The notes: generated by a model not told the origin, from the letters alone. DNA of 64,000 nt from Buddleja alternifolia (GCA_019426215.1 CM033403.1:1431001-1495000); one strand, 5' to 3'. Shown: positions 35,292-46,969, numbered from the stretch's first letter. Numbers and translations: made by a program.

Positions 35292-36392
35292 TCATTCATT
35301 CAAAGTTCTATTCATCCGCTCTGCAATTCCATTTTGCTGCGGGGTCCCAGGAATGGTCTTAATCATCTTAATCCCATTCTCTGCACAATAATCTTTGAAT
35401 CCATGGCTATCATACTCCCCGCCATTATCCGACCTCAGACTCTTCAGTCTCAAACCCGTCTCAGTCTCGACTTCCGCCTTCCACCTTTTAAAGATATTAA
35501 ATACATCAGACTTATTTTTCAGAAAATAAACCCATACCTTTCTTGTGGAATCATCAATGAAGGTGACATAGTATCTCAACCCTCCAAGTGACTGTATGGG
35601 AGCCGGTCCCCATACATCAGTGTGCACAAGCTCCAATTTTTCTGCCTTCGGTTTTCTACCCGTCTTGGAGAAGCTTACCTTTTTCAGCTTCCCAAGTACA
35701 CAGTCTTCACAAAGACCCAATTCAACCGACTTTGAAATTGGCAACTTTCCCTTGGATGCCATAATTCTCATTCCTTTTTCACTCATATGCCCAAGTCGCC
35801 TATGCCATAGATGTATATCCTCTGTGGCATCGACTGCAACTAACGAGTCCTTTTTAATCTCCGTGGTGTACAAAGTCCCTGACTTTTTACCACGGGCCAC
35901 CACCAAATTTCCTTTAGTGATTTTCCATGCACCACCACCAAACACCGCGGTGTAACCTTTACTGTCAATTTGACCCATCGAGATCAAATTCTTGCTCAAC
36001 CCTGGAATATGCCTAACATTTTGTAGTTTTAACTGCATCCCCTGTGGTGTTGTTATTACAACATCACCTTTACCAACAATTTCCAAGGGTTCATCATCTG
36101 CAAGAAAAACCTTTCCAAATTTTCCAGAAATGTAATTTGTTAGATAATTCTTACATGAAGTAGCATGGAACGACGAACCTGAGTCTAGTACCCATTGGTC
36201 GACTAGACTGTCAACACAACAAACCAAAGAATCTCCGACGTTATCTGCTGCTGCGTTTGCTTGTTGATGTTCCCGGTTGTGATTCTGACGCGCCTTTTCT
36301 GGACAGTCTCTCTTGTAATGGCCTATCTTCCCGCAGCCCCAGCAATCAGCCTCCTTGCGTGGTTTTGACTTCCCTCGCCCTTTTGACTTGGA
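35292..36392 (-). pseudogene. Copia C: zinc knuckle, protease and integrase core
   Basis: Read upstream of 36227 in the same minus frame, the sequence shows a CCHC knuckle (CWGCGKIGHYKRDC). Protease follows, with its active site WVLDSGSSFHAT and later LQNVRHIPGLSKNLISMGQ. GAG-pre-integrase comes next (LWHRRLGHMSEKG, CEDCVLGK), then the integrase core (LVHTDVWGPAP, TFIDDSTRKVW, LRSDNGGEYDS, GTPQQNGIAERMNRTLNE). The protease Asp lies in the Copia-type DSG triad. The frame is open for over 310 residues and ends with TGA at 35292-35294, which would be CGA (Arg) in the conserved sequence. TGA at 36393-36395 separates it from gag. Confidence 0.92.
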
Positions 36393-37042
36393 TCAATCTT
36401 TACCTTTCTGACCACCCTGTTGAACACTTCTTCCTCTGTTTTTCGCACTCAATGCAGCAGATGTGAGTTCTCCTGATTCCCTCCGGCGAATATCTTCTCT
36501 CAGAATCAGATCCCGAATCTCTTGAAGTTTCAACTTCTTATGGCCAGACGAACTACTCACAGCAGTTACCATCGCACTCCAACTTTCAGGTAAAGAAGAC
36601 AATAAAATTAAGGCCCTTACGTCGTCCTCGAAATTGATATCAACAGAGCTCAACTGTGCGATGATTACGTTGAACTCGTTGATATGATTGGTCATCGATC
36701 CCCCTTCCGTCATCCTCAAATTGAATAAACGTCTCATTAGGTAGACTTTATTTGATGCGGATAGCTTCTCATACATATTGGATAACGCCTTCATCAAACC
36801 CGCCGTCGTGGTTTGATCTAGGATGTTAAACATCATGTTTCTTGTTAACGTCAATCGAATAACACCTAGAGTTTGCCTATCCAATAATTCTCAGTCCTCG
36901 TCTGATATCTTTTCAGGCTTTTTCCCCGACAAAGGTTGATGGAGTTTCTTCTGGTACAGATAGTCCTCCATCTGTGTTCGCCAGAATCCGAAATCTTTTC
37001 TATTGAACTTGTCTATATTCACTTTTCTATCTTCAGACGCCA
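36393..37042 (-). pseudogene. Copia C: gag
   Basis: Minus-strand gag of a Tork-type Copia, starting MASEDRKVNIDKFNRKDFGF at 37042. TGA at 36891-36893 replaces the Trp codon that the family has after SDED. The frame then continues to 36395 through ILDQTTTAGLMKALSNMYE, LMRRLFNLRMTEGGS, MTNHINEFNVIIAQLSSVDI and LILLSSLPESW. Assignment to the Tork lineage rests on recognition of these stretches, not on a phylogeny. Apart from one nonsense change the capsid frame is complete. Confidence 0.88.
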
Positions 37043-37084
37043 TTGATTTGCACGGATCGCTATAACTCGTGCTTTGATACCAGT

Positions 37085-37626
37085 TGTTAGGAATCAATAC
37101 GCATAAATGAAATTAAAATGAAAAATTAAAGCAAGAAAACGAGACAACGATTTACGTGGTTCGGCCAAGAATGCCTACATCCACGGACTTATGCTAGAGA
37201 GATATTATTTCTTTGTATGAAATGCAATTACAAGAGGATAGAGTGTGTATAATTCTATTCTTTTGATATACAACTCTTGCACTACTTAGTATATAACAAC
37301 ATGAAGATATATATAGGCAAAGAAGAACCAAAAATGTGTCCAACCATGATGAAAAACGAGTCCAAAACGCGTCGAGTCATCAAAACAGGTGTCAAGAGCC
37401 GTGTCTGGGACAATCTGCCATTTTGTGCCGCGGCACTTGGCCGAGAATTTCCTTCGTGCCACGGCATGGTCTTGATTTTCCCTGGTGCCGCGGCACCGTG
37501 CCGCAGCATGGTACCGCGGCCTGGCTTGAAAATTCTGGTGCCACGGCACGCTTTTCCAGTGCTATAATTTTCCTATTCTTCTTTTTTTTGATCCATTTGA
37601 TTTGTCTCCACACTTGATACCCATCA
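37085..37626 (-). mobile_element. Copia C (Tork-like) 5' LTR and primer-binding site
   Basis: A 542-bp partner of the LTR at 32520-33083. Next to it, the minus strand reads ACTGGTATCAAAGC (forward about 37071-37084), the initiator tRNA-Met primer-binding site. The LTRs are highly similar outside the palindrome cluster, where left and right copies differ by about 20 bp and have rearranged repeat units. Confidence 0.88.
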
Positions 37627-38592
37627 CCTATGACCTTCTCTACTTTGGTTGTGTCCCGAAATAGATTCTATACGTTCAACACTGCTGGGATGCCCCTTTT
37701 TCTTCTATTTCTCTTAGCTCACTGACGCTTAATATTTTTAATCCTATGATAGGTTCACACTTCCGGTTTACTTGAAGATCATTCCACTGAAGCTCTTGAA
37801 GTAGATTTCGCGGATAAAAGCATTGGAGGTGGTGCTCTCAAGAAGGGCTGTGTACAAGAAGAGATTTATTTCATGATCAATCCAGAATTAATTGTCAGCA
37901 TGCTTTTCTTACCTACTATGGCTGTTAACGAGGCTACTGAGATTGTTGGCACAGAAAGATACTCAAATTACAGTGGCTATGCTTCTTCGTTCCGCTTTTC
38001 TGGAAACATAGTGGACAAAAAGAGCATTGATGAAATGGGCAGGCGTATAACAAGGATAATTGCAATAGATGCACTTTCCCGCCCTGGTAAGAAACAATAC
38101 ACACTCGAATACCTCCTTCGTGAAACTAATAAGGCATTCTGTGGCTTCTTTGATCAAAATAAAATTCAGCAATATCAAACACTATTCAATGAATATCAAT
38201 TCTTGGGATCTGAGCCGGAAAGTAATATATTGAGCAAAGAATACGTAGAATGTGATGGTGAGATTGGAGTTGTGACGGGAAATTGGGGTTGTGGTGTATT
38301 TTGGGGAGATCCTCAAGTTAAAACTATAATCCAATGGCTGGCAGCTTCTCAAGCACTTAGGCCTTTTGTCTTATACTGTACTTTTAATTTGGAGGGATTG
38401 CAGAAGCTCAAACGGGTAGTACAATGGATTTTATCCCGTAATTGGACCGTTGGTGAATTATGGAATGTTTTGGTGGAGTACTCAACTAAGAGGCTGAAAG
38501 GAGAAACCAAGCTTGGCCTTTTTAATTGGCTTATCCCCTCTTTATATAATGATGATGATCTAACGACTTTGGATATACCTCGTGAAACATGA

Positions 38593-39837
38593 AATCTTAA
38601 TTGTTTTTCAAAAATTCGTGTTTGTATATGCTTGATCTGGAAAGTATGCTAGTTTGGTTGTAATTCATGTTTCATTGTAATGATAACTCTGATTTTGAAA
38701 TAATATATCTGTTACAATACTATTATTAGCCGAGTTTAGCTAGGAGATATATGAAGTTCATCCAAGAAACATGTCAGTAAATTTCTTTTCATTGTAAATC
38801 ATTGTTTAACTTCAACAAAGTTTTCGATGTCCACCTTTTTCCATCTCTCAAATTTATTTTGTCCGTCAAAGTGTTAAAAAAACTTTCATTGTTACATATC
38901 CTGGAAACAAACATTTGTTTGTTCTGTACTTAGCAAAGGCCATTATATTTTTCAGTAAGTTACTCATTGTACTTTCCACAGTAGCAGAAGGCTTTGTCAT
39001 AATGGAATCGAAAAGCAAACAGCTGAAAAGGGTTGGAGCCATCAAATTGACAATCAGAAACACTAACGGTTCGTTTCTTTGTCTTTCCATTCAATACTGT
39101 GAGACATTTTGCTGTACTATGCGAAACCCAGAATCTGAATTGTCGATGGTTCAACTCTTTTGGTGGATTTATTGATTTCCAGTATGCATCTACCAAAGTA
39201 TTAAGTGATTTTAGTGCTCGAAGCTTAACTCTGCCATGTTCGTCAACTGTTAGGTACGTTTCATCTGAGCATTTGTCCATGTAGTTCCTGAATCTGCTTT
39301 TCCATTAACAAATTATATATTTCCTGAATCTGCATATATACTTGTGATAAAGTAATTGACCAAGCTTACACTTTGCATATCTATTATACAAGAGCATATG
39401 TTGAATCATGAGAAAATACATTGTTCATGTAGCTAAGTATCAGTGTTAATTAATTTCTGAATATCCAAGTATTACCATATTTGGTTCCTCGGGTATGCTT
39501 TAATTTAGTTTTAGTCGCTAACCTTTTCTAGTTGATATTGACTCTCCATTACTTGCTAATGAAGTTGCATAATTAACTTAAAGGGCTAAAACTGTAAAAA
39601 GTTGAAACATAAGGTATTGTAACTAAAATATTTTCAATGCGCAAGTGCATACACGCTAGGAGTTTTTTTTTGTATTTGACGAAGTACAAAGAACCAGACG
39701 AAAAATGAAAATATAAGAGATCAAATCTGATGATGGCGGAACCACGAGGACTATATCGAAAAAAATGAGAGCGAGACCAAAAATGTTATTGTTCCTTTGA
39801 AAAGTTAAAATGTCTTTGATCACCCTAAAATAAGCTT
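38593..39837. other. PARG downstream and intergenic DNA
   Basis: Just after the PARG stop the sequence is AT-rich, with possible polyadenylation sequences near 38690-38720. Apart from the minus-strand ORF at 38960-39280 no gene is supported. Sequence from about 39290 to 39837 is plain AT-rich DNA and ends at the truncated Copia D. Confidence 0.5.
38960..39280 (-). CDS. Unrecognised 106-residue ORF or exon
   Basis: A minus-strand ATG-to-stop frame of 106 codons, starting MDKCSDETYLTVDEHG. It contains FRFWVSHSTAKCLTVLNG, VSVSDCQFDGSNPFQLFAF and ends CYCGKYNE. Residue composition is balanced and not low-complexity, unlike most spurious frames nearby. The KCLTV and DCQ...NPFQLF spacing faintly resembles a ricin-B/beta-trefoil repeat, but this is a weak impression and I do not assign a function. 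There is no signal peptide or membrane segment. It could be an exon of a convergent gene, a gene fragment carried by a transposon, or chance. Confidence 0.35.
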   Translation of the reverse strand: MDKCSDETYLTVDEHGRVKLRALKSLNTLVDAYWKSINPPKELNHRQFRFWVSHSTAKCLTVLNGKTKKRTVSVSDCQFDGSNPFQLFAFRFHYDKAFCYCGKYNE

Positions 39838-42300
39838 GCGAGGTGGGTCTACTCAAGGAAGTTTTGGGTTTAGTTCATACAGCCGTTTGTGGGCCCTTCA
39901 ATGATAAGGCCTACAGACGTTTTCAATATTTCATTACATTCACTGACGACCATATTAGATATGAACTCGTGTATTTAATGAAGCATAAGTCTGAAGCTAT
40001 TGAATGGTTCAAGACTATGACTGAAAAACAAACTGGGCACAATATTAAGGCACTGCGATTGGATCGTGGTGGCGAATAAATGAGTGCTGAGTTTGATGAG
40101 TTCTTAAAAGAACACGACATAGTGTTACAACTTACTCCACCAGCAACCCCACAATTAAATGGAGTAGCTGAACGCAGAAATCGTACTCTATTGGATATGA
40201 CAAGATCTATGCTTAGCTACACCGATTTACCTATTTCATTGTGGGGACATGTTTTTCTTACAGCAGTACACATATTGAATAAGTGTCCCTCGAAATCTGT
40301 TCCCGAAAAACCATATGAGTTGTGGTGTCCTAATCTTAAGTACATAAGAGTGTGGGGTTGCCCCGCATATGTTAAGAAGACTAAGGTGGAGAAACTAGAG
40401 GAAAGATCCCTCAAGGGTCGATTCATAGGTTTTCCCACTGACTCCATGGGATACCTATTTTACCTACCAAACGATCATCAGATAATCGTGGTTTTGCGAG
40501 CATTCTTTCTCAAAGACAAGTTCATTAGAGAAGGAGGTGCGGGTAGGAAATTGGTTCTACTAGAAGAACTAAATGAATCCCCTTTGGAGACACCTATTCA
40601 AGTACAAAGAACTGACCCTGAAACTCAAAAGACAGAAGCGTCGCTGTGTCACTCTAGTAGAGTATCTCGACCACCTGAGAGATATGGTTACCTTCATGAA
40701 CAACAATATTTGTTTGCTGTAGGAAATGGAAGTTGTGGAGATGATCCCTCTAGCTACGAGCGAGCAACGACTGATATTGATTCTGCAAAATGGCTGGAAG
40801 CCATGAATGCAGAGATGGATTCGATGGATTCGATGTATTCGAACCAAGTCTGGACTCGTACTGATCTCCCTAAGGGTGTACGACCGATAAGGTGTAAATG
40901 GATCTATAAGAGAAAGATTGATCCAGATGGCAAGATAGACACCTATAAGGCTAGACTTGTCGCAAAAGGTTATAGTAAAAAAGAGGGCATTGACTATGAG
41001 GAAACCTTTTTACCCGTAGCAATGATTAAGTCCATTCAAATTCTGCTCGCCATCGCAGCGAACCTAGATTATGAAATCTGGCAAATGGATGTGAAAATCG
41101 CATTTTTGAATGGATACCTGAAGGAGGACATTTATATGCAGCAGCCCAGAGGTTTTATGTTCGATGCAAATTCTCATAAGGTTTGCAAGCTTAATAAGTC
41201 CATTTATGGACTTAAGCAGGTGTCTCGCAGCTGGAATCAACGATTCGATCAAGAAGCGAAATCTTATGGATTCATTAAGAATGAAGATGAGGCATGTGTC
41301 TATAAATTGTCTAGTGGGAGCAAGTTGACATTCCTAGTGTTATATGCATATGACATATTACTAATGGGGAATGATATAGGCTCATTGACATCTGTCAAGG
41401 AATGGCTTTCAGGCACATTTTTCATGAAAGACTTAGGAGAAGCAACCTACATCCTTGGGATTCGCATCTACCGGGATTGGGTGAATTGGATGTTAGGTCT
41501 CTCCCAAGCGCTCTACCTCGAGAAAGTCCTTAAGAGATATGAAATGAGTAACTCTAAGGGAGGACTTCTGCCCATGGGACATCGATTACATCTCTCTAAG
41601 TCTATGTGTCCAAAATTGAATGAGGACATACATGAGATGAGTAAAATCCTATATGCATCAGCAGTGGGAAGTCTCATGTATGTAATGTTATGCACGAGAC
41701 CTGACATAGCCTATGTTGTGAGTGTAGTTAGTCGGTTTCAAGCTAACCTTGGTGAGCAGCATTGGATGGCTGTGAAGACTATCCTTAAGTATCTTAGAAG
41801 AATGAAGGATATGCTTCTAATATATAGAAATGAAGTTATGAGAGTAGATCAGACTTTCAGTCTAATGTGGATGATCAAAAATCTACATCTGGGTTTATAT
41901 TCACTATGAATGGTGGAGCAGTGTCTTGGAAAAGTTTCAAGCAAAGCACAACTGTGAACTCCACATGTGAAGCTGAATACATAACTGCCTCAGAGGCAGC
42001 TAATGAAGCTGCTTGGATAAAGATGTTCATGGTTGAACTTCAAGTGGTTCTTAGCATGGAAATGCCATTGCCACTATGGTGTGATAACAATGGAGCAATA
42101 GCACTAGCTAAATACCCAAGGTCTCACAACAAATCTAAACCCATAGAGAGGAGGTATCATATAATACGAGAAATCGTTGAAAGAAGCCACATCGCCGTGC
42201 AGAAAGTAGCCTCAGCGGAAAACGTAGATGACCCACTCACTAAGCCTCTATCATCGGCTGTGCTAGATAACCATCTTGAGATGATGGGACTCAAATAAAA
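39838..42300 (+). pseudogene. Copia D: 5'-truncated pol
   Basis: Plus-strand pol, starting abruptly in the integrase core (VLGLVHTAVCGPF, TFTDDHIRYELVY, LRLDRGGE). TAA at 40077-40079 interrupts it where the family has Tyr, then a 609-codon frame (40080-41909) runs through integrase (PQLNGVAERRNRTLLDM) and RT ([54 protein letters not shown]). The RT catalytic box is LYAYDILLMG, so YVDD has become YAYD. A frameshift near 41845 leads into RNase H at 41867-42298 (STSGFIFTMNGGAVSWKS, CEAEYITASEA, WCDNNGAIALAKYPRSHN). Closely related to Copia B. Confidence 0.9.
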
Positions 42301-42331
42301 TACCAATTGGCATTGAGTGCAAGTGGGAGAC

Positions 42332-44023
42332 TGTTAGGTGTTATGCCCTCTATGCCATTGAGGAATTAGATTTAAGAGGGCGTTTTATTTATATTGTATG
42401 AACATTATTATTGGTTAATAAAAGGCATTGAAATTGTTCTTATAAATCTAATTGTGGCATTAAATGTATTGAACAAATAGGTCCTTAAGATTGAGGTGCA
42501 CTCACCACTGCTTATTTGATAAGTAGGAGCACTGGTGGAGTTAAGTGCTTGATTTTATAAAGACGGTTCGCGAGTCGAAGAATCTAAATTCGGCGTTTAG
42601 ATTCGACTCGTATGACACTTGCTTTGACAAGGAAAGTGCTAAGTCTCACACTAATTGGATAGTGGGAGCAGGTGCCATGAATATGGTTAACTGAGTTAAC
42701 ATATTCGAACACGACTTTTTGTAATCCTATCACATGGGTTTTTACTCAGTGACAATCAATGATGAGGATTACCGTTATGATAGTATGAGTGAACTTAGAC
42801 CTGAGGAGTGATTTACATTGTGCTCGTACCATTGAATAAGTTATTAGAGTAGTTAAGCTCAATCACCTGCTGGTGGGGTCGACTTCGAAGTACGATTCAA
42901 TTAGTGCGTTCGACAATGGGAAATGGACTGTCAATAGGGGATTTAATGTCTCGAAAGTAAACGAGAAGCAACATGTACGTTATAGGTGTTGTGAAATTAA
43001 ATTCTTTGGTCAATGCATTAATGACTGACTTATATTATATGAAGGGCAATTTGGTAATTTCACATTAGTATAATTATAAAGTACAGTATCAAGTTTTATG
43101 AGTTTGACATTCCATGACTTTTACTTGATCTTGTTGCGTCAGTGAAGAGTTTATGTTCATATAGTATTTATAACATAAAGGTTCGTAATGAAATATTCAT
43201 CTCGTACTTGATTGGGCTTCGGTATAGCTTCACGGGGTGGCTTGGTGATAACTATATCCTTGGAATCCTCCCAATGCCAATCAAGACGAGCCTAGAGAGT
43301 CGCGCTATGTAAAGATGATATAATAAAGGAGTTTTACTTTTTGAAAGATATTTTGGTAATTTCACTTGGAGTGGAAATTATCAAAAGGGATAAGTATTGA
43401 TTATAATAAATATATTTAATTATTGTAATTAAATTATTTTATTCAATCAATATTAATAGTATGGTATTATTAATTTAGAATTAATAAAGTACTATTGATA
43501 AAAAGAGAATAGTATTTAATTAATTATCAATTGGATTGGACTGAGAATATTAATTAAATACTTAATACTGGGCTTGGAGTAAGAAAAAGCCCAGTGCACC
43601 TATCCCCTAGGGCATACACAGCCACTCCCTCCTTTTCTCCTTAATCAAGTAGTAGTCTTTTATTTAAACACTAGGTGTTTAACTAAAATAATAACTCAAG
43701 TCAATTTTTCATCTTAGAGAGTGAAAAAACGTAAAACACAAATCCTTCTCCTTCCACATAAACCCTAAGGCACCCAACACAATCTGAGGTAAAGGAAGTC
43801 GAGCTTCAAGATTTGAAGGTCATCTTTCGCGTGATTATTTAGAGGAAGGAACGAGCCGTTGTTTCTCATCAAAATGCTAGGCTTTTGTTTTTCATCAAAA
43901 AAGGTAATTAGATTACCACCTATTCTTGATATCTTTTGTGATCTCGAAATTATCAAAAACATGAATTGAATCTGGACTATGTGAATCGATTAAAATTTTT
44001 ATCCGCTGGTTCGATTCACAACA
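42332..44023 (+). mobile_element. Copia D 3' LTR
   Basis: A 1692-bp LTR, TGTTAGGTGTTATG...TTCACAACA, beginning right after the polypurine tract AAGTGGGAGAC (42321-42331). It contains no ORF worth calling. No 5' LTR is present in the window. The following bases are GCGGG and no duplication partner can be identified because the 5' end is truncated. Confidence 0.82.
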
Positions 44024-44567
44024 GCGGGTAATGGGTATGGTACAGCCCGCCCCGCTAATATTATTCTTATAAATAGATTTTTAAAATTTATTTAATAACT
44101 TCAACATAACTTAAAGTTTGCATAAATTAACTTTTTTTTTATTTTTTTATTAAATTTTATTTGATTAATAAAGACGTGAAGTTGAAAAGTCTCATAAAGA
44201 GACATAAACTCTTTTCATATTACTTATTTGATTATTATTTGTGTAGATTTTCATGATGTTTGTATATGTTGTAGGTTTATTAGTTATTGGATTATTCGGA
44301 TTTCAGTCGGATGATTGTAGGTTGGATTAATTAATAAATTTTCATGACTCATTCGGGTTTAATGGGTAAAACCCGAACCCGCTGGGTATTTGGAGGGGAG
44401 GGCGGGGCGGGAAGGGAGGTTAGGCGGGTTGTGGGTATCAATAAAGTTAAATGGGGCGGGTATGAAGCGGGTTTGGCACATCACTACTTTTAAGCTCTAC
44501 TTTAAGCCATGACTACGTTATTCATATATCAGCCATGCTTTGTACAGTCACGCCTGAGACCTGTTGA
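44024..44567. other. Intergenic DNA with GC-skewed 'gggcggg' stretch
   Basis: No gene. Short GC-rich runs ('gtacagcccgccccgc' near 44041, 'gggcggggcggg' near 44399-44411) stand in AT-rich DNA. The two runs face each other in inverted orientation ('cgggtaatgggtat...cccgccccgc' against 'gggcggggcggg...gggtatgaagcggg') about 400 bp apart, perhaps remnants of TIR ends. The match is too weak to call. Confidence 0.35.
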
Positions 44568-44699
44568 ATGTTCATCGAGTGTAACTTGAAATTAGAGTAT
44601 GAAACAAATTTGTGGCATATGTTTATGACTACATTTGCATGCATTCTTGGAAATTTTTCGTGTTTTCTTTGTCATGGATTTTTTAGAGATGGCAATAGG

Positions 44700-45870
44700 G
44701 CAGCGTTAGATGGGTATTCACAGGTTTGTAGATTGCTAAAGTCCTTGTATGGGTTGAGACAAGCATCATGACAATGGAATTGTAAGTTTACAGATGCATT
44801 AGTTAAGGAGGGCTACACTTAGTCTAAGCCGGATTACTTTTTGTTCACCAAACAGAAGAATGGTTCAATTGTCATTTTATTGGTATATGTAGATGATATA
44901 ATCATCACAAGAAATGATGTTAAGATGATTACTGAGCTTAAGCAGTACTTGAATAAGACATTTCATATCAAGGATCTTGGGGAACTGAAATACTTTCTAG
45001 GGATTGAAGTGGCTAGAACAAAGGATGAAATATGCTTAAATCAAAGAAAGTATGTGCTAGAATTACATGTTGTAAGCCAGTGGAGACTCCAATTGAGCAA
45101 AATCTGAAGTTAACCAATAAGGACTACGATGAGGAAATAAGAGCCAATCATGATGACAAACTATTGGAAAATGTCACTGAATATCATAAATTAGTTGGAA
45201 AACTAATTTATTTGGGAATGACAAGACCAAACATAAGCTATGCAGTACAGCTTCTCACTCAATTTATGTAGAAACCAAAACAATCTCACATGTGCGTAGC
45301 TATGAGGGCAACTAGATACTTAAAGGGTACTCTAGGAAATGGGATCTTCCTATCAAGTAAAAGCAAATTGGAGTTAGTTACTTACTGTGATGCAGACTGG
45401 GCTGCTTGCTTGATGACAAGGAGGTTTTTAACTGGATTTTTTGTGAAACTTGGCGAGTCATTGATTTCATGGAAGACTAAGAAATAGAAGACCATTTCAA
45501 GGTCTTCATGTGAGGCTGAGTATAATTGCTACTGCTGCTTGTGAGATCATTTGGCTAATAGGGTTAATGAAAGATTTGGGAATTGAAGATAGACATCCTG
45601 TGAAGATCTTTAGTGATAGCAAATCTGCAATGAGCATTGCAACTAATCCAGTTTTTCATGAAAGAACGAAGCACATAGAAATGGACTGTCATATGGTGAG
45701 GGAGTTGATACAGAAGGGAGTTGTTTGCACTGAGTATATTCAAAGCCAATAACAACCAGCTGATCTTCTAACAAAAGGATTGGGAAGAGACCAACATAAG
45801 CATCTATTGTCCAAGTTTGGTCTCATAGACATATTCAAAGTGGACCAAACTTGAGGGGAGCGTACAACTT
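44700..45870 (+). pseudogene. Copia E: degenerate RT and RNase H fragment
   Basis: Plus-strand pol tail of a different Copia family. From about 44720 it reads VCRLLKSLYGLRQAS, then in 44841-45107 LLVYVDDIIITRND (YVDD intact) and KDLGELKYFLGIEVARTKD. The connection domain follows (KLVGKLIYLGMTRPNISYAV, 45032-45271). RNase H has ELVTYCDADWA, ISWKTKK, SSCEAEY in a shifted frame, IFSDSKSAMSIATNPVFHER (45510-45752) and ADLLTKGL-like tail codons. Many stops and shifts occur. A polypurine-like 'acttgaggggagcg' at 45850-45863 marks the element end; no LTR is recognisable after it. The region at 44568-44700 is open but matches nothing I know. Confidence 0.82.
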
Positions 45871-46377
45871 TACTTTTAAGCAATGAAATCATACATTCCA
45901 TTCTCTCATTTTTACAACACGAAAGAGGTTCAAAATCATCTGCTATTGATTTATGATTTGGATTTCTTGTCTGCACCCATCGATTCCGACTATTCACACA
46001 TCAATCAAACGCCGACTCACTAACAAACTAAAATACTATATATATATATATATTCGCCCATTTGGATGTCAACATCTTTTGCAATTTTTTTCCAACCCCC
46101 GTGTGAAAAAATATTTACTTTCATCCGCTTGGTCCACCTTCACGTTCCAAATACCCAGACAACTCACTCTAAGCCAAACCCAAAGAGATTATGGATCGAT
46201 GTTTATATAAGATGTGACACATCAGTGTTCAATATTACCTTGTGATATATGTCTACACTTTTTGTTTTGAAATTTACGTCCGACTCCCTATTCTTATATA
46301 CTAGGTTTTTCTTTGTGAACTTAGTTTATTGATTTGGACCCATATTTTTGGAACTTAGTTTATTCTTTAAATTTCAA
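45871..46377. other. Intergenic DNA
   Basis: No gene was seen. The first 150 bases may be remnant LTR of Copia E ('acattccattctctcatttttacaac'). There is a short TA run at 46036-46052. Confidence 0.4.
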
Positions 46378-46969
46378 TCACTACAACAAACAGTAATATC
46401 AATGACAAATTTAAGGTGACAATATTAAACACTACTACAGAAATTACCTATGACAGCGGTTTTTTTGGGCCTATTACAGCGGTTTTAATCGCTGTCATAG
46501 GTACCGCTGTTATATGGTATGGACCTATTACAGCGATTTTTAACCGCTGTAATAGGTCACCCTATGACAGCAGTTCCATGAAAACTGCTTTCATAGGGTC
46601 CACCCTATGACAGCGGTTTCTAGGGAACCGCTGTCACAGGTTCACACTACGACAGCGGTTCCCTAAAAACCGCTGTCATAGGTAAGTTTAAAAAAAAATT
46701 AAATTATTATGACAACAGTTCGGAACCGCTGTCATAGTATCAAAGTTATTTTTTTCTATTTTTTTTTATATTGATCACACTATTATGATAATATTCCTAT
46801 ACAGTAATATTCAATAAACCAACCGACAAATTTCAACTAATAGCAAAACATATTCAACATAAACAACCACCACCCCAAACTTCAATATTACCATCTCTTT
46901 CCTCCAACAATAAAATGTTATAATCTCCAACAAAATTTACAATCAACTAATTAAATTACTAATGACAAT

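Larger units (their letters stand above)
26424..38592 (+). pseudogene. Poly(ADP-ribose) glycohydrolase (PARG) pseudogene, five exons
   Basis: PARG cleaves poly(ADP-ribose) chains in DNA-damage and stress signalling. Inferred exons are 26424-26656, 27440-27622, 27843-27940, 28071-28265 and 37753-38592. Exons 1-4 carry the plant PARG N-domain (ILPFLPLILRS, FLSQ then ELIAALL, CIIHYFERIC). Exon 5 is one open 280-codon frame with the catalytic signature GGGALKKGCVQEE (about 37831-37869), NPELIVSMLFLP, YSGYASSFRF, TRIIAIDAL and VVTGNWGCGVF. Damage: no in-frame ATG (a CTG at 26424 replaces it), a frameshift in exon 1 near 26632 (the frame must shift to read GFASFFDH), a frameshift in exon 4 near 28146, TGA at 28170-28172, and FWGD in place of the usual FGGD at about 38300. 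The introns show it is not a processed copy. Recognition is strong; pseudogene status is inferred from the combined lesions. Confidence 0.88.

Noticed and set aside
26424..38592. Calling PARG a working gene
   Set aside because: The missing ATG, two frameshifts and an in-frame TGA together argue against it, even though exon 5 is open.
44024..44480. TIR element with GC-rich ends
   Set aside because: The inverted match is too short and interrupted, and no duplication is visible.
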